Shown in pieces: positions 1-7,475 of a DNA stretch of 15,127 bases. The number at the start of each line of letters is the position of its first letter. Positions within the stretch are counted from its first letter, which is position 1. The translations under genes and the position numbers were made by a program. The notes beneath the pieces are model-generated. The model ran no database searches, had not been told where the DNA came from, and saw nothing but the letters and a program-made list of their open reading frames with translations. Where the stretch lies: contig JAMOUF010000051.1 in the NCBI GenBank assembly GCA_027068245.1, forward strand, positions 1-15,127, written 5' to 3'. The DNA is from Campylobacterales bacterium (lineage in GTDB: Bacteria > Campylobacterota > Campylobacteria > Campylobacterales > Nitratiruptoraceae).

Positions 1-1
1 A

Positions 2-1489
2 GAGGTGGTGGTAAAAGAGCTTGTCATAGAAAACGAGTCCGCACCCCTGCCTTTCGTAATAGGCGACGAGAACGTGAACGAGGAGATACGGTTAAAGTAC
101 AGATACCTCGACCTTAGGACCAAAAAGGCATTTGAGACTTTCTCCCTAAGAAGCAAGGCCGCAATCGCAGCCAGAAACTTTCTGGACGAGCACGGGTTTT
201 TGGAGGTGGAGACCCCTATTCTAACAAAATCCACGCCCGAAGGCGCCAGGGACTACCTGGTTCCAAGCAGACTCTATCCGGGTGAGTTCTACGCCCTCCC
301 CCAGTCACCCCAGCTGTTTAAACAGCTGTTGATGGTGGCCGGGTTTGATAGATATTTTCAGATAGCCAAATGTTTCAGGGACGAGGATCTAAGAGCCGAC
401 AGACAACCAGAATTTACCCAGATAGACGTGGAGATGAGCTTTTGCAGCGAAGATGAGGTGATAGAGGTTGCCGAAGGGCTGATAAAGTCCATCTTCAAAG
501 CTGCTGGAATCGAGGTGAACCCCCCTTTTAGAAGGATGCCTTACAAAGAGGCGATGGAGAAGTATGGCAGCGACAAACCGGACTTGAGATACGAAATGGA
601 GCTGGTGGACGTCATAGACATTTTTGAAAATACGGAGCTTAAGGTTTTCAGAGATATAGCGCAGTTCAAAAAACTCAACCGGATAAAGGCTTTGAACGTA
701 AAAGGTGGCGAAAAACTTACCAGAAAAGAGATAGACTTTCTCACCGATTTCGTCTCGAAATTCGGCGCCAAAGGTCTGGCCTGGGTCAAGGTCAAAGAGG
801 GCAAAGAGCTGCAAGGACCGATAGTGAAGTTCTTAAGCGACGAGGAGAAAAAGGCCCTTATAGAGCGCACGAACGCCCAGGAGGGGGATTTGATATTTTT
901 CGGGGCCGGAGCCAAAAAGACGGTGCTCGACTACATGGGGCGGCTAAGAGGCGAGGTGGCTAAGATGTTGAACCTCATAGAGCCCGGCAGGTATGAGTTT
1001 GTCTGGGTGGTGGACTTTCCGATGTTCGAGATTGAGGAGGGCGAGGTTAAGATAAAGGCCCTGCACCACCCTTTTACTATGCCAAAAAACATAGATACCG
1101 AAGATATAGAGGAGATGACCAGCCAGGCATACGACATCGTACTAAACGGCGTGGAGCTTGGCGGCGGCAGTATCAGGATACATAAAGAGTCGATACAGGA
1201 GAAGATTTTCGAGATTTTAGGCATAGGCGAAGAGGAGGCGAAAGAGAAATTCGGCTTCTTGCTGGAGGCTTTGAAATTCGGAGCTCCCCCGCACGGCGGA
1301 TTCGCACTGGGTTTTGACAGGCTTGTGATGCTTTTGACGCAAAAAGAGAATATCAGAGACGTCATAGCCTTTCCAAAGACACAGAAGGCCCAGTGTCTGC
1401 TAACAAACGCTCCAAGTCCAGTGGATAATCAGCAGTTGAAAGAGCTCCATCTAAGAATCAAAGAACCCAGAAAACATGAAGCTAAGTGA
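2..1489 (+). CDS. aspS: Aspartyl-tRNA synthetase, 5'-truncated by window edge
   Basis: Class II aminoacyl-tRNA synthetase that charges tRNA with aspartate in the cytoplasm. The reading frame is open from the left edge, so the GTG at 5 is internal. Bacterial AspRS is about 580-590 residues, so roughly 90 N-terminal residues (the anticodon-binding OB fold) lie outside. Numbering from base 5, the RYLDLR segment is at 33-38, the flipping-loop region STPEGARDY at 76-84, class II motif 2 ([16 protein letters not shown]) at 124-139, the bacterial GAD insertion at about 215-330, and motif 3 (GFALGFDRL) near 432-440. In H. pylori this enzyme is non-discriminating and also makes Asp-tRNA(Asn) for GatCAB. 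That may hold here, but the deciding anticodon-domain residues are not in the window. The last 14 bases overlap feoA. Confidence 0.97.
   Translation, partial: EVVVKELVIENESAPLPFVIGDENVNEEIRLKYRYLDLRTKKAFETFSLRSKAAIAARNFLDEHGFLEVETPILTKSTPEGARDYLVPSRLYPGEFYALPQSPQLFKQLLMVAGFDRYFQIAKCFRDEDLRADRQPEFTQIDVEMSFCSEDEVIEVAEGLIKSIFKAAGIEVNPPFRRMPYKEAMEKYGSDKPDLRYEMELVDVIDIFENTELKVFRDIAQFKKLNRIKALNVKGGEKLTRKEIDFLTDFVSKFGAKGLAWVKVKEGKELQGPIVKFLSDEEKKALIERTNAQEGDLIFFGAGAKKTVLDYMGRLRGEVAKMLNLIEPGRYEFVWVVDFPMFEIEEGEVKIKALHHPFTMPKNIDTEDIEEMTSQAYDIVLNGVELGGGSIRIHKESIQEKIFEILGIGEEEAKEKFGFLLEALKFGAPPHGGFALGFDRLVMLLTQKENIRDVIAFPKTQKAQCLLTNAPSPVDNQQLKELHLRIKEPRKHEAK
311..328. repeat. 18-bp perfect palindrome inside aspS
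   Basis: CAGCTGTTTAAACAGCTG reads the same on both strands. It encodes the conserved Gln-Leu-Phe-Lys-Gln-Leu stretch of AspRS, so it may simply follow from protein sequence and codon choice. Confidence 0.7.
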
Positions 1490-1700
1490 CACCAAGAGCG
1501 GGGATGTGGTTAGAGTAAAAAATTTCAGCGAGGGTTGTGACGAATTCAAGTGCCGCCTTGAGGTTTTGGGGCTTAGGCGGGGCGATGTGATAAACGTGCT
1601 TCAAAACAGCTTTTTCGGCCCCGTCACCGTAGAGGCCCACGGAGCGAAAATCGCCCTTTGCAGAGGGCAGGCAAAAAAGATAGACGTAGAAAAAATTTAA
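1476..1700 (+). CDS. feoA: FeoA-family small SH3-like protein
   Basis: A 74-residue protein with the layout of the FeoA domain: [13 protein letters not shown] at the N-terminus, a central [15 protein letters not shown], and a C-terminal [14 protein letters not shown]. FeoA proteins are small cytoplasmic SH3-like barrels that assist the ferrous iron transporter FeoB; the fold also occurs in DtxR-type regulators. The gene starts inside the end of aspS (14-base overlap, different frame) and has no strong Shine-Dalgarno sequence, so translation is probably coupled to aspS. The adk start follows 12 bases after its stop. No feoB lies in the window, so a role in iron uptake is inferred from family only. 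An alternative is a regulatory or structural SH3-like protein unrelated to iron. Confidence 0.8.
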   Translation: MKLSDTKSGDVVRVKNFSEGCDEFKCRLEVLGLRRGDVINVLQNSFFGPVTVEAHGAKIALCRGQAKKIDVEKI

Positions 1701-1706
1701 AAGGAG
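1701..1706 (+). promoter_or_regulatory. Shine-Dalgarno sequence of adk
   Basis: AAGGAG lies 6 bases before the adk ATG at 1713. It is a near-ideal ribosome binding site and confirms that start. Confidence 0.85.
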
Positions 1707-1712
1707 AAGAGT

Positions 1713-2294
1713 ATGAAAAGAGTCTTTTTAATCATAGGCGCGCCTGGAAGCGGTAAAACCACATATGCGGAAATAATCGCCAAAAAGCACAGCGACAAGA
1801 TTGTCCACTACTCCACCGGCGAGCTTTTAAGAAAAGAGGTTGAAAAGGGAACTCCTCTTGGAGCTATTATCGCCAGTTATATAGACGAGGGAAAACTGGT
1901 TCCTTTGGAGATAGTGATGGATACCATCATCAACGCCATCAAAAACAGCGATAAAGATATCATCCTCATAGACGGATTTCCAAGAAGCGTGGAGCAGATG
2001 AAGGCCTTTGATGAGATTTTGAAGAAAAATCCGGATATAAAACTTGAAGCCGTTATTGAGGTAGTCGTCAGCGAAGAGACCGCAAAAGAGAGAGTCCTTG
2101 GAAGAGGCAGGGGAGCGGATGATAAAGAGGAGGTTTTTGAAAACCGGATGAAAGTCTACCTTGACCCCCTTCCTGAGATAGAGAAGTTTTACGAGCAAAA
2201 AGGGCTTTTGATAAAAGTGGATGGCGAGAAGAGCATCGAAGAGGTGGTAAAGGAGATCGAGAAGATAATCTTCTCCAAAATAAAAGAGCAATGA
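1713..2294 (+). CDS. adk: Adenylate kinase
   Basis: Catalyses ATP + AMP to 2 ADP in the cytoplasm. The 193-residue protein has the P-loop GAPGSGKT at residues 8-15, the AMP-binding segment [10 protein letters not shown] at about 33-42, the IDGFPRS motif near 85-91, and the LID-side arginines in GRGRGADD. The lid is short and lacks the four-cysteine zinc finger, as in the short-form adenylate kinases of Campylobacter and Helicobacter. ATG at 1713 has an ideal AAGGAG six bases upstream. The stop overlaps the start of the next gene in an ATGA arrangement. Adk and the downstream pyrophosphatase are functionally related, since AMP and pyrophosphate are products of tRNA charging by the upstream aspS. 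Confidence 0.96.
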   Translation: MKRVFLIIGAPGSGKTTYAEIIAKKHSDKIVHYSTGELLRKEVEKGTPLGAIIASYIDEGKLVPLEIVMDTIINAIKNSDKDIILIDGFPRSVEQMKAFDEILKKNPDIKLEAVIEVVVSEETAKERVLGRGRGADDKEEVFENRMKVYLDPLPEIEKFYEQKGLLIKVDGEKSIEEVVKEIEKIIFSKIKEQ

Positions 2295-3022
2295 ACTTCT
2301 ACCAGGTCGTTATAGGCTCCGAAATCCTAAACGGTAGACGCAAAGACAGCCATTTCGATTTTTTGAAAGAGGAGCTTTTAAAAAGGGGGCAAAAGCTCAA
2401 AGCCTCCTTTTTCATCGAGGACGACCCAAAGCTTATAGAGGATATTTTTACGCTGGTAAAAGGGGACGAAGAGGCGGTGATGTTCTCCTTTGGAGGCATT
2501 GGTGCCACGCCGGACGATTATACCAGGGAGGTGGCGGCCAAGGTCTTTGGAGATGGCAGGCTCTATGAGCATCCGGAGGCGAAAAGCGCTATCGAGGAGC
2601 GGTTCAAAGAGCAGGCATATCCCCACAGAATTGAGATGGCGAAACTTCCAAAAGAGTCCAAACTGCTTAAAAACCCTGTGACGAACGTGCCAGGCTTCTA
2701 CCTGCATGATAGGTTTTTCTTCGTGCCGGGCTTTCCAAGTATGGCTCACCCAATGGTAAAAGAGGCTCTCACTCTTTTAAACCTGCCTTATAAAAAGAGC
2801 GAACGCCATACCATCTGCGTGGAGGCCAGTGAGAACGACCTGATGGATCTGATGAAACTTATCCCAAAAGAGCTTGACTTCTCCTCCCTTCCCGGCTTTA
2901 AAGACGGCAGACCCTACGATGTTCTCTCGCTTGAGGGAGAGGGGGCACAGGAGTGGATGGATTTTTTAAAAACGGAGATAGAAAAAAGAGGTTTCAGGTT
3001 CAAAGAGGGGGAGCGTTGCTGA
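2291..3022 (+). CDS. Stand-alone CinA/MoaB-type molybdopterin-binding-domain protein
   Basis: A 243-residue protein matching the N-terminal MoCF (MoaB/Mog-like) domain of CinA. It begins with the [14 protein letters not shown] segment (CinA consensus IGdELLxGrixDtN) and contains the loop GGIGATPDD at 68-76, the ligand-binding signature of this fold. [12 protein letters not shown] near 150 fits the later VxPGxPxEm motif. The C-terminal PncC (nicotinamide-nucleotide amidase) domain of full-length CinA is absent, so this is the short form. In full-length CinA this domain has been linked to ADP-ribose or NMN pyrophosphatase activity; whether the short form does this is unknown. A 4-base ATGA overlap joins it to adk, and its 3' end overlaps the DUF503 gene. 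Confidence 0.82.
   Translation: MNFYQVVIGSEILNGRRKDSHFDFLKEELLKRGQKLKASFFIEDDPKLIEDIFTLVKGDEEAVMFSFGGIGATPDDYTREVAAKVFGDGRLYEHPEAKSAIEERFKEQAYPHRIEMAKLPKESKLLKNPVTNVPGFYLHDRFFFVPGFPSMAHPMVKEALTLLNLPYKKSERHTICVEASENDLMDLMKLIPKELDFSSLPGFKDGRPYDVLSLEGEGAQEWMDFLKTEIEKRGFRFKEGERC
3005..3013 (+). promoter_or_regulatory. Shine-Dalgarno sequence deciding the TTG start of the DUF503 gene
   Basis: The purine-rich GAGGGGGAG lies directly before TTG at 3016, inside the end of the cinA-like gene. Its GAGG core is 7 bases from the TTG. It supports the non-ATG start over the upstream in-frame ATG at 2953. Confidence 0.6.
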
Positions 3023-3291
3023 TAGTCCACCTGTTTTTGGATCTGCAGCTGCCATATGTCTCCTCTTTGAAAGGAAGAAGAAAGATATCGGGCTCTATAA
3101 AAGAGCGGCTAAAAAGAAAAAACCTCTCTGTGGCGGATGTGAGTGGAGAGTATGTAAAAGAGGCTGCATTGCAGATATGTTTTTTAGCCAAAAACGAACC
3201 GGAGGCCAAAAAATCTATGGAATCCATAGAGAGGCTTTTGGAGCGATTTTGGAGCGATATTGAGTATAATATCAGTTACGAATTTATATAA
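3016..3291 (+). CDS. DUF503 (YlxP-like) family protein, TTG start
   Basis: A 91-residue protein of the DUF503 family. The diagnostic parts are a first beta strand [11 protein letters not shown], then SLKGRRKISGSIKERL (family consensus SLKeKRrvlrSLldRL), then LSVADVSGE (consensus vSvAEvg) and a final acidic helix. The family is small, has a ferredoxin-like fold and no agreed biochemical function; Bacillus YlxP sits in the nusA-infB operon. An ORF from ATG 2953 would add 21 residues lying inside cinA in another frame and outside the domain. TTG at 3016 starts exactly at the domain and has a purine-rich ribosome binding site, so I chose it. It overlaps the preceding gene by 7 bases, and ppa starts 12 bases after its stop. 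Confidence 0.8.
   Translation: MLIVHLFLDLQLPYVSSLKGRRKISGSIKERLKRKNLSVADVSGEYVKEAALQICFLAKNEPEAKKSMESIERLLERFWSDIEYNISYEFI
3214..3230. repeat. 17-base inverted repeat inside the DUF503 gene
   Basis: TCTATGGA and TCCATAGA are perfect 8-base arms around one central A. It lies in coding sequence with no T-run, so no regulatory role is evident. Confidence 0.6.
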
Positions 3292-3296
3292 AGGAG
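3291..3296 (+). promoter_or_regulatory. Shine-Dalgarno sequence of ppa
   Basis: AAGGAG lies 7 bases before the ppa ATG at 3304. Its first base is the last base of the DUF503 stop codon. Confidence 0.85.
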
Positions 3297-3303
3297 ATGT
3301 TTT

Positions 3304-3825
3304 ATGGATATTAGTAAAATCGGAGCCGGAGAGAATCCGGATAAAGTTCACGCGCTTATAGAGATACCATATGGATCAAACATAAAATATGAGTTTGACA
3401 AAGAGAGCGGCGCTATCTGGGTTGATCGGATGATGTATAGCTCAATGTGCTATCCGGCAAATTACGGGTTTGTACCCAATACACTGGCTGCCGACGGGGA
3501 CCCGGCCGATATAATGGTGCTTTGCAGCTATCCGCTTCATCCAGGATCTGTGATAAAATCAAGGCTTATTGGAGTTTTGGTAATGGAGGATGAGAGCGGT
3601 ATGGACGAGAAGCTTCTGGCGGTTCCAGTAACAAAAGTTGATCCCACATACGAAAATATAAAAGATATTAACGATCTTCCCAAACACACCCTTGACAAGA
3701 TCAAGAACTTTTTTGAGACATATAAGATGCTTGAGCCCAATAAATGGGTTAAGGTAAAGGAGTATAAAGGCAAAGAGGAGGCCGAAAAGATTTTACAGCA
3801 GGCTATAGATAATTTTGTAAAATAG
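3304..3825 (+). CDS. ppa: Inorganic pyrophosphatase, family I
   Basis: Soluble Mg-dependent enzyme that hydrolyses pyrophosphate, pulling biosynthetic reactions such as tRNA charging forward. The 173-residue length is typical. The active-site residues of the E. coli enzyme are all present one position earlier: E20, K28, E30, R42, Y50, Y54, D64, D66, D69, D96, D101 and K103. The signature is ADGDPADIMV, with Ala at 68 where a larger hydrophobic residue is usual; this is mild and unlikely to affect catalysis. The ATG at 3304 has AAGGAG upstream. It is the last gene of the plus-strand series and converges on the amidase gene with one base between the stop codons, so its transcript must end inside the opposing gene or within its own coding sequence. 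Confidence 0.97.
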   Translation: MDISKIGAGENPDKVHALIEIPYGSNIKYEFDKESGAIWVDRMMYSSMCYPANYGFVPNTLAADGDPADIMVLCSYPLHPGSVIKSRLIGVLVMEDESGMDEKLLAVPVTKVDPTYENIKDINDLPKHTLDKIKNFFETYKMLEPNKWVKVKEYKGKEEAEKILQQAIDNFVK

Positions 3826-3826
3826 C

Positions 3827-5191
3827 TTATTTGTTATGTATAAAAAAGCTCTCTATCCCCTTTGCCACACCTTCTGCAAGAAGTTTCTGGTAGTAGGGGT
3901 TTGAGAGTCTCATAGCCTCTGTGGGATTGGTTATATAGCCGGTCTCTATCAAAACGGCCGGCATCTGCGCCCCTACCAAAACCCAAAAGGGTCCCGGTCT
4001 TACGCCCCCGTCAACCACGCTGAACTTCCTTTTTATGTTTGACAGAATATTTCTTTGTATATCTATTGCCAACTTGTTAGACAAAATGGTTTTCTCTCTG
4101 TTTAAAAAATCGAGATAGACGCTTTTTGAGAAGTAGCTCAGATTTTTCATATCCACCCTGTTCTCCAAAGCGGCCACTCTCTTTGCCCTCTCGCTTCTGG
4201 TGGGTGAGAGGAAAAAGGTCTCTATGCCTTTCATCGAGAGCCGTTTTCTTTTCGTGGGCGCGGCGTTGGCGTGTATCGATATAAACAGGTTCGCCTTTAC
4301 GCGGTTGGCGAACTTAGTCCTGTTTCTAAGGCTTACGAAGTAGTCTCCTTTGCGTGTCAGATAGACTTTGTAACCTTTTTGTTTTAAAATAGTGTATACT
4401 CTTTTGGCAATCGCCAGCACCACATCCTTCTCTTTTTTTCGTTTATAACCCACCGCACCGCTGTCTTTTCCACCATGGCCCGGATCTATTACCACTATCT
4501 TTTTATATGGCGAAAAGATGGGAGTATAAATCTTTGGTTGGGGATTACTATTTTTAACCAGCTTTTTGTCAAGATAGATCTCAAGCTTGCTACCTTTTAA
4601 CACCTTTTTTGTAAAGATGGGTTTGGAGTTTTCAAAAACGATACGGATCGTATCCGGATTATACTGTGCTATTTTGAGCTGTTTTACACTTTTTAACCTG
4701 TATATCTTTTTTGAAAATCCCAGCCGACCTTTTATATCGTATATGTTTTTATATGTTCCTTTTATCTTTAGCCGTTTGAATGAGATATCTTTTGAGGTTA
4801 TGGGAAAGTCGAAATAGAACTCCACATACCCTTTTCTCAATATCACCTTTTTAAGCCTGTTCTTTTGAACTTTCGGCTTTTTATAACTTTTCTTACCGCT
4901 TGTTTTGTTTTGGGCTATAAGGGAGTATAGCTCCTTTTTATACTGGCCGTATGGCTTTTTAAGTCTTTTGGAAGCTTTTATCAGCCCCCTTAGTACCTCG
5001 ATCCTGTAGCTATCCTCGTTTTTCAGCAGGGATTTGATATACTCGGTCTTATAGATCTCCAGCGCTTTTTTGGCGCTGTATATGGTGCCTTTGTTTAACA
5101 GCTCCTTTGCCTTTTGCATCTGCGTCGAGGCAAAGAGGGAGATAATAAGCGCTATAAAAAGTAAAACGAGATATCTACTCACCCTCAACAA
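3827..5191 (-). CDS. amiC: AmiC-type N-acetylmuramoyl-L-alanine amidase (AMIN + Amidase_3)
   Basis: Exported zinc amidase that cleaves the stem peptide from peptidoglycan during daughter-cell separation. Residues 1-22 are a signal peptide (basic RVSRY, then hydrophobic LVLLFIALIISLF). A lysine-rich helical region follows, then an AMIN targeting domain at about 113-208 and Amidase_3 at about 231-450. Zinc ligands are H239 (DPGHGG), E254 (KEKD) and H307 (SIHANA), with catalytic E416 in LIETGYITN. Between about 330 and 385 is a charged helical insertion like the blocking helix of amidases activated by LytM factors. The start is uncertain: TTG at 5191, TTG at 5188 (best spacing to GAGGA at 5199-5195) or GTG at 5182. 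All overlap the end of fabX. It corresponds to HP0772/Cj1269c by position and is named amiA in some genomes. Confidence 0.94.
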   Translation of the reverse strand: MLRVSRYLVLLFIALIISLFASTQMQKAKELLNKGTIYSAKKALEIYKTEYIKSLLKNEDSYRIEVLRGLIKASKRLKKPYGQYKKELYSLIAQNKTSGKKSYKKPKVQKNRLKKVILRKGYVEFYFDFPITSKDISFKRLKIKGTYKNIYDIKGRLGFSKKIYRLKSVKQLKIAQYNPDTIRIVFENSKPIFTKKVLKGSKLEIYLDKKLVKNSNPQPKIYTPIFSPYKKIVVIDPGHGGKDSGAVGYKRKKEKDVVLAIAKRVYTILKQKGYKVYLTRKGDYFVSLRNRTKFANRVKANLFISIHANAAPTKRKRLSMKGIETFFLSPTRSERAKRVAALENRVDMKNLSYFSKSVYLDFLNREKTILSNKLAIDIQRNILSNIKRKFSVVDGGVRPGPFWVLVGAQMPAVLIETGYITNPTEAMRLSNPYYQKLLAEGVAKGIESFFIHNK

Positions 5192-6266
5192 GCTTCCTCA
5201 TAAGCTCTTTTACTCCTATTATCTCATTGAGACGGTATCCGTTGGCCCCGCTAAAATATAGTCCCAGCTCCTCATCACCCATATAGGCGTCGCTGAGCCT
5301 GTCGGCAATGCAGTATCCAACCTCCTTGGCCTCGATACCCCGTTTACAGGGAGCCACGCAGTTGCTTATGCATTTTATAGCAGGTCCTTCTCTTTTTTCC
5401 ACCATCTCTATAAGTTTTGTCCTAACCCCTCTTGCCGGATAACCCACTGGTGATTTAAGCAGCAGTATATCATCCTCTTTAGCGTTTAACAAAATCTTTT
5501 TAAAAGTGTCGCTGGCATCGCACTCATGGGTGCCTATAAACCTGGTTCCTATCTGTACCCCTTTGGCTCCAAGCTTTATGAATTTCACTATATCATCGTG
5601 GTCCCAGATACCACCTGCGGCAATTACTGGTATATCGCCCCACTTTTTGGCCTCCTCTATAACGGAGGGGACTATGTTTTCCAGCTGGAACTCCTCCATA
5701 AAACACTGCTCGTACGTAAAGCCCTGGTGCCCTCCGCTAAGGGGCCCCTCCACGATAACCGCATCCGGAAGCCTGTCATAGCGCTGGCTCCATCTTTTGC
5801 ATATAATCTTAAGCGCTTTGGCGCTGGATACTATGGGAACCAGGGCCACATCCGGATAATCCTTGGTAAACTCCGGCATATTGGTAGGCAGTCCGGCCCC
5901 TGTGATGATAATGTCCGCCCCGGCCTCGCAGCAATCCCTTACAACCCTGCCGTAATCGTTGATGGCATAGAGCACGTTCGCGCCAAGAGGCGCGTCACCG
6001 CAGATTTTCCTGGCGTTTTCGAAAATTTTGAAAAGAGCTTTTTTCGAGTAGAAGTTTGCGGTCTCAAGAGGTCTGCCGGAAACCTCTTTGTCTATATACT
6101 TTTTGTTTTCGTAATATCCGGTTCCAACGGAGCTGATAACACCCAGCCCCCCTTCCTTGCTTACGCTTCCAGCCAGTCTGTCCCAGCTGATTCCAACGCC
6201 CATACCCCCTTGGATAACAGGGTGTTTTATCGTATGTTTTCCTATTTTTAACGGGGCTAAATTCAT
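5175..6266 (-). CDS. fabX: FabX-type flavoprotein (decanoyl-ACP dehydrogenase/isomerase), nitronate monooxygenase superfamily
   Basis: A 363-residue FMN TIM-barrel protein of the 2-nitropropane dioxygenase/FabK superfamily. It has HPVIQGGMGVGIS at 15-27, the FMN-phosphate region PVIAAGGI at 213-220 followed by GAKGVQIGTRF at 233-243, and the active-site loop GGHQGF with H180. Residues 299-319 hold four cysteines spaced C-x3-C-x3-C-x11-C (C299, C303, C307, C319), suited to a [4Fe-4S] cluster. H. pylori FabX (HP0773), described as an FMN and [4Fe-4S] enzyme making the cis-3 double bond for unsaturated fatty acids, sits in the same gene order next to tyrS and the amidase gene. Most automatic annotation would call this nitronate monooxygenase. 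ATG at 6266 shares one base with the tyrS stop and is preceded by AAAGGTGAG. Confidence 0.87.
   Translation of the reverse strand: MNLAPLKIGKHTIKHPVIQGGMGVGISWDRLAGSVSKEGGLGVISSVGTGYYENKKYIDKEVSGRPLETANFYSKKALFKIFENARKICGDAPLGANVLYAINDYGRVVRDCCEAGADIIITGAGLPTNMPEFTKDYPDVALVPIVSSAKALKIICKRWSQRYDRLPDAVIVEGPLSGGHQGFTYEQCFMEEFQLENIVPSVIEEAKKWGDIPVIAAGGIWDHDDIVKFIKLGAKGVQIGTRFIGTHECDASDTFKKILLNAKEDDILLLKSPVGYPARGVRTKLIEMVEKREGPAIKCISNCVAPCKRGIEAKEVGYCIADRLSDAYMGDEELGLYFSGANGYRLNEIIGVKELMRKLVEGE
5195..5199 (-). promoter_or_regulatory. Probable Shine-Dalgarno sequence of the amidase gene
   Basis: GAGGA on the minus strand inside the 3' end of fabX. It is 6 bases before TTG 5188, 3 before TTG 5191 and 12 before GTG 5182, so it favours 5188, but none of these starts can be excluded. 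Confidence 0.5.
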
Positions 6267-7465
6267 TATCTCACCTTTAGTTTCGCAAACTTTCTTTTTC
6301 CAACCTGTATTATATATTCACCCGGCTCGATTTGCAAATCCTTGTCTGTCACCTTCTGCTGGTCTATCTTCACAGCACCTGCCGTAATATCTCTTCTGGC
6401 CTGGGAGGTTGAGGGCTCAAGGCCCGCCTCCACCAATGCCTTTGCAATCCATATGGGACCTTCTACTTCCACCTCTTTTATATCGGTTGGAATCTCCTTT
6501 TTTTTATGAATCTTGTCGAACTCCTCTTTCGCCTCTTTGGCGGCCTCTTTGGAGTGAAACCGCTCCACTATCTCCATAGCCAGCATCTCTTTGGCCCTTT
6601 TTGGATGCAAAGTGCCCTTTTTCACATCCTCTTTAAGCCTCTCTATCTCCTCCAAACTTCTGGAGCTTAGAAGCTCGTAATACCTCCACATTAGCTCGTC
6701 AGAGATACTCATAACCTTGGCGAACATATCTTTTGGCTCCTCCGTGACGCCGATATAGTTGCCAAGGGATTTACTCATCTTCTGAACCCCGTCAAGCCCT
6801 TCGAGTATCGGCATCATCATAACGGCCTGCTCTTTTCCGACACCATAGCTTCTTTGCAGATGGCGCCCCATCAAAAGGTTGAATTTCTGGTCTGTCCCGC
6901 CAATTTCCACGTCGCTTTTTAGATATACGCTGTCGTAACCTTGCAACAGAGGATAGATAAACTCGCTTATGGCTATCGGTTTTTGGGATTTGAACCTCTT
7001 TTCGAAATCATCCCTCTCAAGCATCCTGGCGACACTAAAAAGCGTCGTAAGCTCCACCAATCCGGAAGCTCCCAGCTCATCGAGCCATTTGGAGTTGAAA
7101 AAGACCTCCGTCTTATTTGGGTCGAGTATCTTGAAAACCTGTTCCTGGTAACTTTTTGCGTTTTGTAAAACAACCTCTTTGTCAAGCTTCTTTCTGGTCT
7201 CGCTCTTACCCGTAGGATCACCTATCATCGCGGTAAAATCCCCGATTATGAACTGGACTATCGCGCCATATTTTTGAAAGGCGGCCAGTTTTTGCAACAA
7301 CACCGTATGCCCCAGGTGCAGATCGGGCGCGGTAGGGTCGAACCCGGCTTTTACATAGTAGTTTTCACCCTTTTCAAAATAGTTCTTAAGCAGGCTCTCC
7401 AGCCTGCTTTCGTCAATAATCTCCGCACTCCCTCTTTGTATCTCTCGTAAAGCCTCGTTTATCAT
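6266..7465 (-). CDS. tyrS: Tyrosyl-tRNA synthetase
   Basis: Class I synthetase charging tRNA(Tyr) in the cytoplasm. From ATG 7465 the protein is 399 residues. The HIGH-type motif is HLGH at 50-53, the IGGTDQKFN substrate segment is at 188-196, KMSKS is at 229-233, and a C-terminal S4 RNA-binding domain covers about 335-399. The frame stays open upstream to an ATG at 7585, but those 40 residues lie inside spoT in another frame and match nothing in TyrRS. ATG 7465 has AGGAG at the right distance, so it is the start. The gap to the spoT stop is 8 bases, and the ribosome binding site overlaps that stop codon, suggesting coupled translation. A strong hairpin lies over codons 19-26. Confidence 0.97.
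   Translation of the reverse strand: MINEALREIQRGSAEIIDESRLESLLKNYFEKGENYYVKAGFDPTAPDLHLGHTVLLQKLAAFQKYGAIVQFIIGDFTAMIGDPTGKSETRKKLDKEVVLQNAKSYQEQVFKILDPNKTEVFFNSKWLDELGASGLVELTTLFSVARMLERDDFEKRFKSQKPIAISEFIYPLLQGYDSVYLKSDVEIGGTDQKFNLLMGRHLQRSYGVGKEQAVMMMPILEGLDGVQKMSKSLGNYIGVTEEPKDMFAKVMSISDELMWRYYELLSSRSLEEIERLKEDVKKGTLHPKRAKEMLAMEIVERFHSKEAAKEAKEEFDKIHKKKEIPTDIKEVEVEGPIWIAKALVEAGLEPSTSQARRDITAGAVKIDQQKVTDKDLQIEPGEYIIQVGKRKFAKLKVR
7388..7409 (-). other. Perfect 9-bp hairpin in the early tyrS coding region
   Basis: The arms AAGCAGGCT (7388-7396) and AGCCTGCTT (7401-7409) are perfect inverted repeats around a 4-base loop. In the tyrS message the loop reads GGAG and the stem covers codons 19-26. 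There is no T-run after it, so it is not an intrinsic terminator. The stem may be chance arising from the codons for Glu-Ser-Arg-Leu-Glu-Ser-Leu-Leu. Confidence 0.6.
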
Positions 7466-7470
7466 CGCCT

Positions 7471-7475
7471 CTCCT
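7471..7475 (-). promoter_or_regulatory. Shine-Dalgarno sequence deciding the tyrS start
   Basis: AGGAG on the minus strand, 5 bases before ATG 7465. It overlaps the spoT TAG stop (7476-7474), so a ribosome ending spoT would be placed on the tyrS start. Confidence 0.8.

Noticed and set aside
389..1365. Three minus-strand open frames of 124-144 codons opposite aspS
   Set aside because: Shadows of a strongly conserved gene; the translations are low-complexity and Ser/Phe-rich with no family resemblance.
3822..3855. Possible terminator at the ppa/amidase junction (AGCTT ... AAGCT)
   Set aside because: Only five base pairs of stem with a long AT-rich loop and no proper T-run; too weak to call.
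5062..5083. Inverted repeat CAGCGC ... GCGCTG inside the amidase gene
   Set aside because: Six-base arms in coding sequence, produced by Ala/Leu codons, with no sign of regulatory position.
5526..6251. A 241-codon open frame on the plus strand opposite fabX
   Set aside because: It lies wholly antisense to a well-supported gene, its translation has no recognisable domain and no ribosome binding site, and it follows from codon bias of fabX.
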